A DNA stretch of 64,000 bases from Candidatus Binatia bacterium (GTDB lineage: Bacteria; Desulfobacterota; Binatia; HRBIN30), in the NCBI GenBank assembly GCA_023150935.1, contig JAKLJW010000017.1, positions 1 through 64,000 on the forward strand, given 5' to 3'. The position numbers and the translations under genes were made by a program. Positions within the stretch are counted from its first letter, which is position 1; each line of letters opens with the position of its first letter. The notes under the pieces are model-generated. The model saw only the letters and a program-made list of their open reading frames with translations. It made no database searches and was not told where the DNA came from. Shown here piece by piece: positions 7,913 through 16,720 of this stretch.

Positions 7913-9106
7913 ATGAAACTCAGCCCTCGACTCGATCTCATCAAGCCCTCGGCGACCATGATGGTCAACGAGAAGGCCACCGCCCTGCGCGCCCGTGGGG
8001 TTAACCTGATCGACTTCGGAGCCGGCGAACCCGACTTCGACACGCCGCAGCACATCAAGGACGCCGCCGCAGCAGCGATGCAGGCCGGCCAGACGAAATA
8101 CACGCCGGTCGGGGGAACCGACGCTTTGCGGTCGGCGATCGTCGCCAAGCTCAAGCGCGACAACGGTATCGACTACGATAAGAAGGACGTTCTCGCGAGC
8201 TGCGGGGGCAAGCATTCTTTGTTCGTCGCCTTCCAGGCGCTTTTCGGCCCCGGCGACGAGGTCATCGTGCCGGCCCCGTTCTGGGTCAGCTATCCCGACA
8301 TGCTGGTTCTGGCCGGAGCGACTCCGCGCATCGTGCGCACCGCGGAAGACACGGGGTTCAAGCTCACCCCGGAACTACTCGACGCCGCCGTGAATGCCCG
8401 GACGCGCGCGCTCATAATCAACAGCCCGAGCAACCCGACGGGTGCGGCGTACAACCCGCAGGAACTCGCCGCAATCCTCGAAGTCGTGGCCCGGCACCGT
8501 CTATTCGTTATCACCGACGACGTGTACGAGAAGATGGTCTACGGCGACCTCGCGACGAAGCACGCGCTGGCCGTACGGCCGGACCTGCGCGAGCGCACCC
8601 TGACCATCAATTCGGTATCGAAGACCTACGCCATGACCGGCTGGCGCATCGGGTACGCGGCCGGTCCGACCAGCGTGATCAAGGCCATGTCGACCCTGCA
8701 GGGGCAAATGACCTCGAACCCGTCCTCGATCGCGCAGGCCGGGGCGGCGGCGGCACTCGGCGGTCCGCAGGACGCGGTCGCGCCGATGATGGCGGAGTTC
8801 GGGCGGCGGGGGCGCTTCGTGGTCGATCGGCTGCGCGCCATTCCCGGCCTGCGCTGCACCGAACCCGAGGGGGCGTTTTACGCCTTTCCCAACGTGTCCG
8901 CCTACCTGAACCGTCATGCGGGTGGGCTGGAGTTGAAGACGGGGGACGACGTGGCCGCGTATCTGATCGAGAACGCGCACGTGGCAGTGGTGGGCGGCAC
9001 GGACTTCGGTGCGCCGGAGCACGTCCGCCTGTCGTACGCCACGTCGATGCAGAACCTCGAAGAGGGCCTCGACCGCATCGACACGGCCCTGAGAAAGATC
9101 GGGTGA
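7913..9106 (+). CDS. Class I/II PLP aminotransferase (aspartate/prephenate aminotransferase type)
   Basis: A 397-residue fold-type I aminotransferase. It shows the N-terminal FGAGEPDFDTP substrate loop, NSPSNPTGA in the cofactor pocket, and SVSKTYAMTGWR with the Schiff-base Lys near residue 237. The length and sequence fit the bacterial AspC/AAT-Ib group, which transaminates aspartate and often prephenate. It stands alone, 74 bp downstream of rsmD-coaD. Substrate range cannot be decided from sequence alone. Confidence 0.9.
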   Translation: MKLSPRLDLIKPSATMMVNEKATALRARGVNLIDFGAGEPDFDTPQHIKDAAAAAMQAGQTKYTPVGGTDALRSAIVAKLKRDNGIDYDKKDVLASCGGKHSLFVAFQALFGPGDEVIVPAPFWVSYPDMLVLAGATPRIVRTAEDTGFKLTPELLDAAVNARTRALIINSPSNPTGAAYNPQELAAILEVVARHRLFVITDDVYEKMVYGDLATKHALAVRPDLRERTLTINSVSKTYAMTGWRIGYAAGPTSVIKAMSTLQGQMTSNPSSIAQAGAAAALGGPQDAVAPMMAEFGRRGRFVVDRLRAIPGLRCTEPEGAFYAFPNVSAYLNRHAGGLELKTGDDVAAYLIENAHVAVVGGTDFGAPEHVRLSYATSMQNLEEGLDRIDTALRKIG

Positions 9107-9134
9107 GGGGGCGGAGCGCTGACGATTGAGACGG

Positions 9135-9737
9135 TCACGGCGATGTCTCGACGGACTCCTGCCCATCTACTCGATCCGATAAGACCTCGGCGGTAAACAC
9201 CGACAACTCGGCCTCGGGGCTGCGCCATGCGTCGGGGTCGAGCTGAGCCTTCAGGCAGAGTTCGGACAGCAGCGTCTCGCGATCCCAACCCTGCGTGGTT
9301 GCGACCCCGGGCAGGAACACGGCGCGGTGGCCGCGGCACTTGATCGATACCCCGTGCATGCCGGGGACCACCGCCTCCGGCGGCACCCCTTCGAGCGCGC
9401 TCAGGCGCGAGATTTCGATCTCCAGATCGGGCAGTTCCGCCGGCGTCAACGGCGCGAAGCGCGGGTCCTCGAAGGCGGCGCTGCGCGCCACGCGGGCCAC
9501 GGTCTCGTGCAGCGGCGCATCGGGAAGAATGGAACCGATACAACCGCGCAACTGCCCTTCGGAGCGGAGAGTGACGAAAGCACCGCCAGCAACCTCGAGA
9601 GCCGGAGTCAACCCCTTCGTGGGCCGCGGTACCGGCTCATTGAACAACTCCGAGCGGATGCTCTGGCGGGCGATGTTCAGCAGCAAGTGGCGCTCGGCAG
9701 GCGTCAAAGGAACCAGTAGCGGCGGAGTCGTGGCCAT
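9135..9737 (-). CDS. AmmeMemoRadiSam system protein A (AMMECR1 domain)
   Basis: A 200-residue protein with the AMMECR1 hallmark LRGCIG near residues 62-67 and the conserved EDPRFAPLT block. AMMECR1 proteins usually occur beside a Memo-like protein and a radical SAM enzyme (the AmmeMemoRadiSam set). Neither partner is in this window. The molecular function is not established. It is transcribed divergently from the pyrophosphatase gene. Confidence 0.85.
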   Translation of the reverse strand: MATTPPLLVPLTPAERHLLLNIARQSIRSELFNEPVPRPTKGLTPALEVAGGAFVTLRSEGQLRGCIGSILPDAPLHETVARVARSAAFEDPRFAPLTPAELPDLEIEISRLSALEGVPPEAVVPGMHGVSIKCRGHRAVFLPGVATTQGWDRETLLSELCLKAQLDPDAWRSPEAELSVFTAEVLSDRVDGQESVETSP

Positions 9738-10085
9738 CCTGGCCTCACTTGCGGAACCCTAACGTGCAGTAGCCTGCCGCCGCATACTGCGGCCCTGCGG
9801 GCGGCCCGGACGCTACCAGCCGTCCGCAGAGGGGTCAATGTGGAAGACCGCGTTCCCGCCGTCCGGAGAATGCGCGGCCCGTTGACTCCGGGGCTACGGC
9901 AAAGTGGCTGATTTTTTCGCAGCGCTGCCGTTGGCCCGCCCGGGCCTTTGATTCCAATTGGATTTCTGGCAATAGGTGTGGGTCGCGCCACCGGCGCGGT
10001 GGTGTGGCTATCACGCACAAGACGCGAGGCGGCCCGTGTGCGTTGGACGTGCGGGATCGCACGAAATCCGAGGAGACGATCGAAG
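9738..10085. promoter_or_regulatory. Divergent intergenic region between AMMECR1 and hppA
   Basis: No gene is seen. It must hold promoters for both flanking genes. Two symmetrical elements stand out: a perfect palindrome TCCAATTGGA at 9953-9962 and a 6-bp stem with 3-base loop (CCACCG/CGGTGG) at 9988-10002. The AT-rich stretch around 9907-9975 is the likeliest promoter area for hppA. No protein binding site can be assigned. Confidence 0.35.
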
Positions 10086-12521
10086 ATGAACAAGGTCGGG
10101 AAGAAGTGCACGTTTGTCGGTTGGCTTGCCCTGCTGGTCCTGAGCGCCCGCGCGGCGCTGGCGCAGAGCAGCGACGCCCACGGCGAGATGCATCTCGTCC
10201 TCCCGGATTTCTCGTCCGTGTACTTTCTCGGCATGACCGGACAGACGTTGCTGACCCTGGGCTTGCTGGTCTGCGCTCTCGGCTTCGCGTTCGGGCTGGT
10301 CATTTACCGGCAACTCAAGAATCTGCCGGTGCACCGCTCGATGCGCGAGATCTCGGAGCTCATCTACGAGACCTGCAAGACCTACCTGCTGACCCAGGGC
10401 AAGTTCATCTTGATCCTCGAGCTCTTCATCGGCGTCATCATGGCGGTGTACTTCTACCGGGCGTTCGAGGGCGACGTGATTAAGGTGCTCGTTGTTCTGT
10501 TCTTCAGCCTGGTGGGTATCGGCGGCAGCTACGGCGTCGCCTGGTTCGGCATCCGGGTCAACACCTTCGCCAATTCGCGCACAGCCTTCGCCGCGCTGCG
10601 CGGCAAGCCGTTCCCGACGTACGAGATCCCGCTCAAGGCGGGTATGAGCATCGGCATGGTGCTGATCTCCACCGAACTCCTGATCATGTTGATCATCTTG
10701 CTCTTCATGCCGGCGACCTGGGCCGGCCCCTGCTTCATCGGCTTCGCCATCGGCGAGTCGCTGGGTGCGTCGGCGCTGCGCATCGCCGGCGGTATCTTCA
10801 CCAAGATCGCCGACATCGGATCGGACCTGATGAAAATCGTCTTCAACATCAAGGAAGACGATGCGCGCAACCCCGGCGTCATCGCCGACTGCACGGGCGA
10901 CAACGCGGGCGACTCGGTGGGGCCCTCGGCCGACGGCTTCGAGACCTACGGCGTGACCGGGGTGGCCCTCATCACGTTCATTCTCCTCGTCCTCAAGGAC
11001 AACGCCAACCTTCAGGTCACGCTACTCGTCTGGATCTTCGCCATGCGCATCATGATGATCGTCGCCAGCGGCATGTCGTACATCATCAACGAGGGCATTC
11101 AGCGCGGGCGTTACGCCGGCGCCGATCAAATGAACTTCGAGCGGCCCCTGACCTTTCTGGTCTGGCTCACCTCGATCGTCTCGATCGTGCTGACCTACAT
11201 CGTCTCGTATCTGCTCATCGGCAACCTCGGCGCCGGCAATCTGTGGTGGCAGCTCTCGACCATCATCAGTTGCGGCACCATCGCCGGCGCCGTGATTCCG
11301 GAGGTGGTAAAGATCTTCACCTCGACGGAATCGGGACACGTGCGCGAAGTCGTCGAAGCTTCGCGTGAAGGCGGCGCCTCGCTCAACATTCTCGCCGGAC
11401 TCACGGCCGGGAATTTCTCCGCCTACTGGATGGGTATTGTCTTCGTGGTGCTGATGGGGGTGGCCTGGATCGTCAGCACGGGCGAGCTGTCGAACGCGTT
11501 GCCGGCGGCCACCGCCACGATGACCGCCCCGGTGTTCGCGTTCGGCCTGGTCGCTTTCGGCTTTCTCGGCATGGGGCCGGTAACCATCGCCGTCGATTCG
11601 TATGGGCCGGTCACCGACAACGCCCAGTCCGTCTACGAGCTATCGGTGATCGAGGGCATTCCGAACATCAAACAAGAGGTCAAGAAAGACTTCGGCTTCG
11701 AGCCCAGCTTCGAAAAAGCCAAGCACTATTTGGAAGAGAACGACGGCGCGGGCAATACTTTCAAGGCCACCGCCAAGCCGGTGCTCATCGGCACCGCCGT
11801 CGTCGGTGCCACCACGATGATCTTCTCGATCATCGTGGCGCTTACCGACGGTCTACAGCCCCAGCACCTGGGGCAACTGTCGATCCTCAACCCGCTCTTT
11901 TTGCTCGGCCTGATCGCCGGCGGCGCGATGATCTACTGGTTCACCGGCGCCACCATTCAGGCCGTGTCGACCGGCGCCTACCGGGCGGTCGAGTTCATCA
12001 AAGCCAACATCAAGCTCGAAGGCGCGGAGAAGGCATCGATTACCGACTCAAAGCGCGTCGTCGCTATTTGCACCCAGTACGCGCAGAAAGGCATGTTCAA
12101 CATCTTCCTCACGGTGTTCTTTTCGACGCTGGCCTTCGCCTGCCTCAATCCGTTCTTCTTCATCGGGTACCTTATATCGATCGCCCTGTTCGGCCTGTTC
12201 CAGGCGTTGTTCATGGCTAACGCCGGCGGTGCCTGGGATAACGCCAAGAAGGTCGTCGAAGTCGAGCTGAAGGAGAAGGGTTCGGACCTGCACGCCGCAA
12301 CCGTGGTGGGCGACACGGTCGGCGACCCGTTCAAGGACACGTCGTCGGTAGCCATGAACCCGGTCATCAAGTTCACCACACTCTTCGGCCTACTCGCCGT
12401 CGAGTTGGCGGTGACCATGTCCGCCGGGGTTTCCGGTTTCTTCGCGGTGGTCTTCTTTGCCGCCGCGGCAGTGTTCGTCCGCCGTTCCTTCTACGGCATG
12501 CGCATCAAGTCGGTGGTCTGA
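10086..12521 (+). CDS. hppA: Membrane-bound proton/sodium-translocating pyrophosphatase
   Basis: An 811-residue, very hydrophobic protein that couples PPi hydrolysis to cation export. The start ATG at 10086 has a good GAGGAGA ribosome-binding site about 9 bases upstream. The N-terminus looks like a signal or first membrane helix. The PPi-binding acidic signature appears as GDNAGDSVG near residue 271, and YGPVTDNA matches another active-site loop. The position that sets K+ dependence reads GNTFK (556-560); Lys there is typical of K+-independent enzymes. It is longer than standard forms (about 670-770 residues) and diverged in several conserved blocks. Ion specificity is not decidable here. Confidence 0.92.
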   Translation: MNKVGKKCTFVGWLALLVLSARAALAQSSDAHGEMHLVLPDFSSVYFLGMTGQTLLTLGLLVCALGFAFGLVIYRQLKNLPVHRSMREISELIYETCKTYLLTQGKFILILELFIGVIMAVYFYRAFEGDVIKVLVVLFFSLVGIGGSYGVAWFGIRVNTFANSRTAFAALRGKPFPTYEIPLKAGMSIGMVLISTELLIMLIILLFMPATWAGPCFIGFAIGESLGASALRIAGGIFTKIADIGSDLMKIVFNIKEDDARNPGVIADCTGDNAGDSVGPSADGFETYGVTGVALITFILLVLKDNANLQVTLLVWIFAMRIMMIVASGMSYIINEGIQRGRYAGADQMNFERPLTFLVWLTSIVSIVLTYIVSYLLIGNLGAGNLWWQLSTIISCGTIAGAVIPEVVKIFTSTESGHVREVVEASREGGASLNILAGLTAGNFSAYWMGIVFVVLMGVAWIVSTGELSNALPAATATMTAPVFAFGLVAFGFLGMGPVTIAVDSYGPVTDNAQSVYELSVIEGIPNIKQEVKKDFGFEPSFEKAKHYLEENDGAGNTFKATAKPVLIGTAVVGATTMIFSIIVALTDGLQPQHLGQLSILNPLFLLGLIAGGAMIYWFTGATIQAVSTGAYRAVEFIKANIKLEGAEKASITDSKRVVAICTQYAQKGMFNIFLTVFFSTLAFACLNPFFFIGYLISIALFGLFQALFMANAGGAWDNAKKVVEVELKEKGSDLHAATVVGDTVGDPFKDTSSVAMNPVIKFTTLFGLLAVELAVTMSAGVSGFFAVVFFAAAAVFVRRSFYGMRIKSVV

Positions 12522-12706
12522 CGGCGGGGTCAACGGAACCGTCTTCCCGCTCGGCGCGGCGCCCGCGACACGTTACCGGACGCCCCTGAAGACTGGAGCG
12601 CCAGGAGCTGATCGAGCGGTCACACACCGAGCACCCAGGGTCGGTGCCACGAGCGTGCAACCCGTGGCCGCCGGTACCTGGACAGGCTTCTCACCTCGAT
12701 TTTGCG

Positions 12707-12736
12707 TTGACAGGCACGCCTGGGACCGGATATCGT
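12707..12736 (+). promoter_or_regulatory. Candidate sigma-70-type promoter for the secreted protein at 12795
   Basis: A perfect TTGACA at 12707-12712 is followed after 18 bases by TATCGT (12731-12736). It ends about 60 bp before the start codon. The -10 match is only 4 of 6, so this is a candidate by sequence only. Confidence 0.45.
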
Positions 12737-12794
12737 TCGGCCCCGTTTCGTGTCGCCGGGCAAATTTGGTGTCCGCGTGAAGGAGGAGGGGGTC

Positions 12795-14585
12795 ATGAGA
12801 CAAAACGTGGTCGTCTGCGTGTGCATGTCGATGCTGGCACTCGTTTCTGCCCGTGTCGCCACGGCTACGGAAGCGCCCGTCGCCGTGGAAGAAATGAATG
12901 CCGTGGTGCCCCGGGAGTTCGTTGGCGATCTGAGCCAGTTGCCTCCGGTGCCGGCGCCACCGCGGCCAGACTATGTACACCCGATGCTTCGGCCTCCATC
13001 GATGAAACAGCCGCCCGCCGAGGCGGCGATTACGGCCCCCGCCGAAGCCCTGCTCATGGGACCGATGCCAGGCCCGATCTTGAATTTCGCCGGCATGAGC
13101 AAACTGGAATTGTGCGGGGGCGTTCCGTGCGGCTCCGGATGGCCGCCCGACACGAACGGTATGGCCGGGGACGATCATTACATTCAGGCGGTGAACAGTT
13201 CTTTCGCGGTCTACTCCAAGACTGGCACGCTGCTGGCGTCATTCACCGAGAACCAGCTCTGGGCCGGGGCGGGGACACCCTGCGACGGCAATTCGGCCGG
13301 CGATCCGATCGTTATCTACGATCTATTCGCGAAACGGTGGATACTCACCAACTTCGCCTTCGGCAGGGACGAATACTCGGTGCCGATCACCCCGTTTTAC
13401 CAGTGCATCGCCGTCTCCAAGACCAGCGATCCGGTTGCCGGCGGGTGGTGGCTGTATCCGATACAGGCGGATGCCGGACCGGTACCGGCTGGCTACCTGA
13501 ACGATTACCCCAAGTTCGGCATCTGGAACGACTGCCTGTACATGGCGGCAAACGAGTTCACCTTGAATCCAGATACCTACCAGGGTGTCATGTTTGCCAG
13601 TTTCAGCCGCGCCGACCTCGTGAGCGGCGCCCCGCTGACCTACGCCTTCGGCCTTCTGCCGTACCCGGCTAACGACGTGTTCACGCTCATCCCGAGCACC
13701 GCGGCGAGCCGCTCGCCGGGCTCCGCGCCTCCCCCCGGCACGCCCAACTATTACGTTAACGAGTCCGGTTTCTCCTTCGACTTCCTCGTGCGGACGTTTA
13801 CGCCGGGTCCCGACTGCGGCGCCGGCGGTGTCCTTTCCGCGCCGACCTTCGTCTCGCAGCAGCCTTACGATTACAACGTCAATAACGTCCCTCAGCCGAA
13901 CACCGTCAATACGCTGGACGCGATCGACGATAGGTTGATGCAGAAGGTCCAGTATCGCCGCGTCGGCGATACCGAGTCTCTGTGGGTCGTCCACAATGTG
14001 CAGGACGCGAGCGAGCCCAGGGGCACCGTGCGCCCCCAGTGGGCACAACTCGACGTCACCGGCGGGGTTATCGCAACCGCTCCGGTGCAGCAGCAGATTT
14101 ATGCCCCGGACACGACTCTCAGCCGCTGGATGGGCAGCATCGCCACCGACCGCAACGGCAACGCCGCGCTCGGCTACAGCACATCCAACGGCGTGGTCCC
14201 CAACTTCCCCAGCATCTCCTACGCCGGTCGCCTCGCCGGCGACCCCTTGAACCAACTACCTCGCACTGAGGAACAGCTGATCGCCGGGGGCGGCTCGCAA
14301 GCGAACACCTGCGGTGGGGGCCCGTGTCAACGCTGGGGCGACTATTCGGAGATGAGCATCGATCCCGCCGACGACTGCACGTTCTGGTACACGAACGAGT
14401 ACTACGACACGCAGGACAACGGGAACGTCGGCAACTGGCAGACCCGCATTGGAACCTTCCGGTTCCCCGACTGCATCGTGGAGACGACCCAGCCCGTGCC
14501 GGCGCTCGGACCGGGAGCGTTTGCCGTGGCGGCGGTGCTCCTGGTCGGTGCGGGCATCGTTCGCACCCGCTGGAGACGCCAGTAG
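12795..14585 (+). CDS. Large secreted protein with C-terminal membrane/sorting tail, function unknown
   Basis: A 596-residue protein preceded by a strong AGGAGGAGGG ribosome-binding site. It has a signal peptide (residues 1-23), a Pro-rich stretch (about 45-90) and a long Gly/Asn/Asp-rich extracellular region with several Cys. The C-terminus ends with a Pro-containing motif, a hydrophobic helix and basic residues (VPALGPGAF ... RTRWRRQ). This resembles exosortase/archaeosortase-style sorting tails of the PEP- or IPTL-CTERM type. I do not recognise the main domain. It stands alone between hppA and a convergent Uma2 gene. Confidence 0.75.
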   Translation: MRQNVVVCVCMSMLALVSARVATATEAPVAVEEMNAVVPREFVGDLSQLPPVPAPPRPDYVHPMLRPPSMKQPPAEAAITAPAEALLMGPMPGPILNFAGMSKLELCGGVPCGSGWPPDTNGMAGDDHYIQAVNSSFAVYSKTGTLLASFTENQLWAGAGTPCDGNSAGDPIVIYDLFAKRWILTNFAFGRDEYSVPITPFYQCIAVSKTSDPVAGGWWLYPIQADAGPVPAGYLNDYPKFGIWNDCLYMAANEFTLNPDTYQGVMFASFSRADLVSGAPLTYAFGLLPYPANDVFTLIPSTAASRSPGSAPPPGTPNYYVNESGFSFDFLVRTFTPGPDCGAGGVLSAPTFVSQQPYDYNVNNVPQPNTVNTLDAIDDRLMQKVQYRRVGDTESLWVVHNVQDASEPRGTVRPQWAQLDVTGGVIATAPVQQQIYAPDTTLSRWMGSIATDRNGNAALGYSTSNGVVPNFPSISYAGRLAGDPLNQLPRTEEQLIAGGGSQANTCGGGPCQRWGDYSEMSIDPADDCTFWYTNEYYDTQDNGNVGNWQTRIGTFRFPDCIVETTQPVPALGPGAFAVAAVLLVGAGIVRTRWRRQ

Positions 14586-14601
14586 GAGCAAGCGGCTGGG
14601 T

Positions 14602-14642
14602 GTTAGCTGTTAGGCCCTGCCCCCGAACAGCTAGCAGCTAAC
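14602..14642. terminator. Inverted repeat between convergent genes, possible bidirectional terminator
   Basis: GTTAGCTGTTAG (14602-14613) and CTAGCAGCTAAC (14631-14642) pair with one mismatch around a 17-base loop. It lies exactly between two convergent stops. There is no T-tract, so the terminator role is an inference. Confidence 0.4.
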
Positions 14643-14657
14643 CCCTGGCTCCGGCTG

Positions 14658-15311
14658 TTAGCCAACGATCTCCCTCAAGACGCGAAGGTTCTCGTCCTCT
14701 TCGAACACTGAGCGGACGGGAATCGTGAAGCCCGGGATGACGGTGGCGCCGACGTCGCCCTCGCCCCGGCGCCCCACGAGACGATAGTTGCCGCTCGAGT
14801 CGTTCAGGTACTGTTCGATCACCTCGGCATCGGAGTCGATGATCCAGTATTCGGCCACCCCGTGCGCGGCATAGTCCTCTAGTTTGACGCCACGGTCGAT
14901 GTGTTCCGTCGTCGGCGAGAGAACCTCCACGACCAGGTCGGGCGCTGGAAATTTCATCTGATCCGGCGTGATCCCCGCAGCCTTCTCGGGGCCGAAGAAC
15001 GCAATGTCCGGCTCGTAGTCGTTGCGCGTCAGGCAAACCAACGCCTTCTCGGAAAACACGCGGCCCGCACGGTGCACCGCCGTGAACGCCGCCAGAAGCC
15101 GCAGCAGTCGCCCGGTAACCTCGATGTGCCTGGCCCTCGCGGGTGACTGCACCACCACCTCCCCGTTGATGAACTCCATCTTACGGTCTTCGCGCATCTC
15201 GTCGTAAAAGCGCTGCCTGCGCGCGGCCTCCTCGGCGGCGTAGGACCGCAACTGATCGAGAAGGCGCGGCAACCGGGGCGACCGGATAAGCGGCTCGATA
15301 AGAGCGTCCAT
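14658..15311 (-). CDS. Uma2-family (DUF820) putative endonuclease
   Basis: A 217-residue PD-(D/E)XK-like protein. It contains EFINGEVVV near the N-terminus, YEPDIAFFG, PDLVVEVLSPTT and EYWIIDSD, the usual Uma2 blocks holding the acidic and Lys catalytic residues. I chose the ATG at 15311 because the family fold begins soon after. Uma2 proteins are abundant in cyanobacteria and environmental genomes, and their biological role is unclear. A second, diverged copy is at 36269. Confidence 0.85.
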   Translation of the reverse strand: MDALIEPLIRSPRLPRLLDQLRSYAAEEAARRQRFYDEMREDRKMEFINGEVVVQSPARARHIEVTGRLLRLLAAFTAVHRAGRVFSEKALVCLTRNDYEPDIAFFGPEKAAGITPDQMKFPAPDLVVEVLSPTTEHIDRGVKLEDYAAHGVAEYWIIDSDAEVIEQYLNDSSGNYRLVGRRGEGDVGATVIPGFTIPVRSVFEEDENLRVLREIVG

Positions 15312-15589
15312 GGGATGTCGTATACCACCCGCTGCTCGCCTGGGCGAGGCAGTACCGCATTGGAAGCACGAAACCGCGCAAGACGGGTTCGCCGCAGGCC
15401 GCAGTCTTGAAAGTCCGGCTGCCCGTCGGTAGACAACTACGCTTGTCGAGCAGCGCACGAGTCACACGCCGCTGACCGCCCGGGGCGGCACGGGTACCCG
15501 CGGGGTTCGCCGCGAGCGTACCTTGGCCCCCGAAGCGAGGCGCGGAAGACCTCGGACTGCTACGACGCACCCAGAGGAGAACGAATCGT

Positions 15590-16579
15590 ATGGATGGTGG
15601 AGTCGCCGCGATCAACGAACGTGTACGCGAAGAAAGCGCCGCCCTGTATCGCCTGCGGGAAGAGATCGGCCGCGTGATTGTCGGCCAACGCTATCTGGTG
15701 GACCGTCTCTTGATCGGTCTGCTGGCCAACGGACACGTTCTGCTCGAGGGCGTCCCCGGCCTCGCCAAGACCCTGTCGGTCAAGACACTCGCCCAGACTC
15801 TCGACGCCGCTTTCCAGCGCCTGCAGTTCACTCCCGATCTCCTTCCCGCCGACGTCATTGGCACGCTGGTCTACAACCCCCGGGACGGCGTCTTCACCAC
15901 CAAGAAGGGACCCATCTTCGCCAACATCGTCCTTGCCGACGAGATCAACCGCGCCCCGGCCAAGGTGCAAAGCGCCCTGCTCGAAGCGATGCAGGAACAC
16001 CAGGTTACGATCGGCGACGAAACCCACCAATTGCCCGATCCGTTCCTCGTGCTGGCAACACAGAACCCCATCGAGCAGGAAGGCACCTATCCCCTGCCGG
16101 AAGCGCAGGTCGACCGGTTCATGTTGAAGCTCGCCGTCGGTTATCCGTCCAAGGCCGAAGAGCGTCAGATCCTCGATCGCATGGCCACCACGAGCCCCCC
16201 CGCCGCCCTCCGCCCGGTTATCTCCACGCACGACGTGCAACGGCTGCGCACCGTCGTCGACGAGATATACGTCGACGATAAGCTCAAGGACTACCTGGTC
16301 GATCTCGTCTGCGCCACGCGCGACCCCGGGGCGTACGACCTCGACCTCGCGCGCTGGATTCAGTACGGCGCCTCGCCGCGCGCGACCCTCTACCTGACGC
16401 TGGCCGCCAAAGCCCACGCCTTCCTCAACGGGCGCGGCTACGTCACCCCGCAAGACGTCAAGTCGATAGGCCCCGACGTCCTCCGACATCGCATCATCGT
16501 AACCTACGAAGCCGAAGCCGAAGAAGTAACCCCGGAAACCGTGGTGAAATCCGTCCTCGAAGGAATCCCAGTCCCATAA
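15590..16579 (+). CDS. MoxR-family AAA+ ATPase, first gene of the Bat operon
   Basis: A 329-residue AAA+ ATPase with Walker A GVPGLAKT near residue 54, Walker B ADEINRAP near 117, and the LATQNPIEQEGTYPLPEAQ sensor block. A good AGAGGAGA ribosome-binding site precedes the ATG. MoxR ATPases act as chaperones with von Willebrand factor A (VWA) proteins. Here the gene is followed by DUF58, a BatX-like protein, BatA, BatB, BatC and BatD/E, the classic MoxR-Bat order. The spacer to DUF58 is filled by a 128-bp octamer repeat. Confidence 0.92.
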   Translation: MDGGVAAINERVREESAALYRLREEIGRVIVGQRYLVDRLLIGLLANGHVLLEGVPGLAKTLSVKTLAQTLDAAFQRLQFTPDLLPADVIGTLVYNPRDGVFTTKKGPIFANIVLADEINRAPAKVQSALLEAMQEHQVTIGDETHQLPDPFLVLATQNPIEQEGTYPLPEAQVDRFMLKLAVGYPSKAEERQILDRMATTSPPAALRPVISTHDVQRLRTVVDEIYVDDKLKDYLVDLVCATRDPGAYDLDLARWIQYGASPRATLYLTLAAKAHAFLNGRGYVTPQDVKSIGPDVLRHRIIVTYEAEAEEVTPETVVKSVLEGIPVP

Positions 16580-16587
16580 CCCCCAGA

Positions 16588-16715
16588 ACCTCAAGACCCC
16601 AAGACCTCAAGACCCCAGGACCTCAAGACCTCAGGACCTCAAGACCCCAGGACCTCAAGACCTCAGGACCTCAAGACCCCAGGACCTCAAGACCCCAGGA
16701 CCTCAAGACCCCAGG
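16588..16715. repeat. Octanucleotide minisatellite: 16 units of ACCYCARG
   Basis: Sixteen contiguous 8-bp units, mostly alternating ACCTCAAG with ACCCCAGG or ACCTCAGG, run with no indels from 16588 to 16715. They end 5 bp before the ATG of the DUF58 gene and so replace its normal ribosome-binding site region. The opposite strand has G runs every 16 bp. Confidence 0.95.
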
Positions 16716-16720
16716 CCCCC

